The notes under the pieces: model-generated
Database searches by the model: none
What the model saw: only the letters and a program-made list of their open reading frames with translations
What the model was told of the DNA's origin: nothing
Part shown: positions 41,586-41,957 of the stretch, piece by piece
Position numbering within the stretch: position 1 is the stretch's first letter
How the letters are laid out: every line of letters begins with the position of its first letter
NCBI GenBank assembly: GCA_022360275.1
Contig: JAKSDC010000159.1
Coordinates: forward strand, 1 to 41,957
Source of the DNA: Chlorobiales bacterium
GTDB lineage: Bacteria > Bacteroidota > Chlorobiia > Chlorobiales > Chlorobiaceae
DNA length: 41,957 bases
Reading direction: 5' to 3'
Translations under genes and position numbers: made by a program

Positions 41586-41957
41586 ATGGCGCATGTAAGA
41601 ACACAGATTCGAGACAGGGTTGTAACGATCCTTACCGGGCTTACGACAACGGGGAACCGTGTATACCAGTCCCGTGTGCATCCTATGACCGAGATCACAA
41701 TGCCGGGTATCTGTGTTTATTGCCCCGAAGAAAAAACGCTGGAAGAAACCGGCGATTTTTTGACAAAAGAATTGTCCATTGTCATTGACGGCTACGTGTC
41801 CGGGTCAGATTTTGATGATGATATAGATAAAATTCAGGCTGAAGTTGAAGAAGCATTGTACGATGACTATGGCAGTGCAACGGACAGGTTTTTCAATGGT
41901 CTTGCGCTTGGTTTGAATTACACGAAGTCAGAATCTCAGTACAACGGGGATGCTCAA
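41586..41957 (+). CDS. Phage tail terminator-like protein (partial, cut by window end)
   Basis: 124 codons are visible and the gene runs off the right edge. The layout matches phage lambda gpU-type tail terminators: an N-terminal helix (VRTQIRDRVVTILTGL), RVYQSRVHPMTEITMPGICVYC, an acidic ELSIVIDGYVSGSDFDDDIDKIQAEVEEAL helix, and LALGLNYTKSESQYNGDAQ before the break. This would cap the tail tube. GGAGG in front of the ATG gives a rare clear ribosome binding site. Assigned by pattern, not by search. Confidence 0.6.
   Translation, partial: MAHVRTQIRDRVVTILTGLTTTGNRVYQSRVHPMTEITMPGICVYCPEEKTLEETGDFLTKELSIVIDGYVSGSDFDDDIDKIQAEVEEALYDDYGSATDRFFNGLALGLNYTKSESQYNGDAQ

Noticed and set aside
1..41957. 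CRISPR array, IS element or rRNA operon
   Set aside because: No regularly spaced repeats, no transposase-like gene and no rRNA sequence seen.

Overview
The window looks like chromosome of a green sulfur bacterium (Chlorobiota, family Chlorobiaceae; Chlorobium or Prosthecochloris type). This is inferred from gene content: an adjacent eanB-eanA pair (anaerobic ergothioneine synthesis, known from Chlorobium limicola), Chlorobi-style housekeeping genes, mostly weak or absent Shine-Dalgarno sequences, and Bacteroidota/Chlorobiota-type integrase and phage genes. I could not run a taxonomic search.

Layout. 1-4.3 kb: a C-terminal processing protease, two tandem START-domain proteins, and a heptose-7-phosphate kinase facing them. 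4.4-8.1 kb: the ribosome/secretion operon ffh-rpsP-rimM-trmD-rplS, with a promoter-like sequence in front and a strong stem-loop terminator behind. 8.2-11.8 kb: a MutY-like glycosylase that has lost its iron-sulfur ligands, a Mut7-C RNase with an N-terminal ubiquitin-like domain, and a long-chain acyl-CoA synthetase. 12.2-14.7 kb: tRNA-Cys and a two-gene unit of a CHAD protein followed by a ParA-type ATPase. 15.0-20.3 kb: a same-strand run of a BMP-type lipoprotein, a coiled-coil lipoprotein, an SDR epimerase, a cNMP/CBS/DUF294 nucleotidyltransferase and a DnaQ-type exonuclease.

20.4-29.4 kb is a mixed region: a methyltransferase, a small basic protein resembling DUF4295, a radical SAM enzyme, an esterase, then a CDGSH/ferredoxin-like protein, eanB, eanA and a RipA-type membrane protein, followed by pyrC and a fumarylacetoacetase-family gene on the other strand. 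29.7-34.9 kb is a same-strand run of 5-formyl-THF cyclo-ligase, polyphosphate kinase, rpiB (overlapping ppk1 by 4 nt), a CBS protein and an M20 amidohydrolase. Class II fructose-bisphosphate aldolase follows on the minus strand.

From about 36 kb to the end is the left part of an integrated prophage or phage-like element. It has a tyrosine recombinase, an S24/LexA-type repressor, a divergent early region with a canonical promoter overlapped by palindromes, small coiled-coil and HTH proteins, a degenerate tRNA-like sequence, replication-type genes, and then a tail-terminator-like gene cut by the window end. No terminase, portal or capsid gene is seen before the tail gene.

The most notable points are the anaerobic ergothioneine locus with a triple Fe-S-motif protein upstream, the CHAD-ParA pairing, the clusterless MutY, the DUF4295-like small protein, a 29-codon gene candidate sharing a two-way terminator with rplS, and several undescribed structured non-coding elements in the phage region and upstream of the cyclo-ligase gene.
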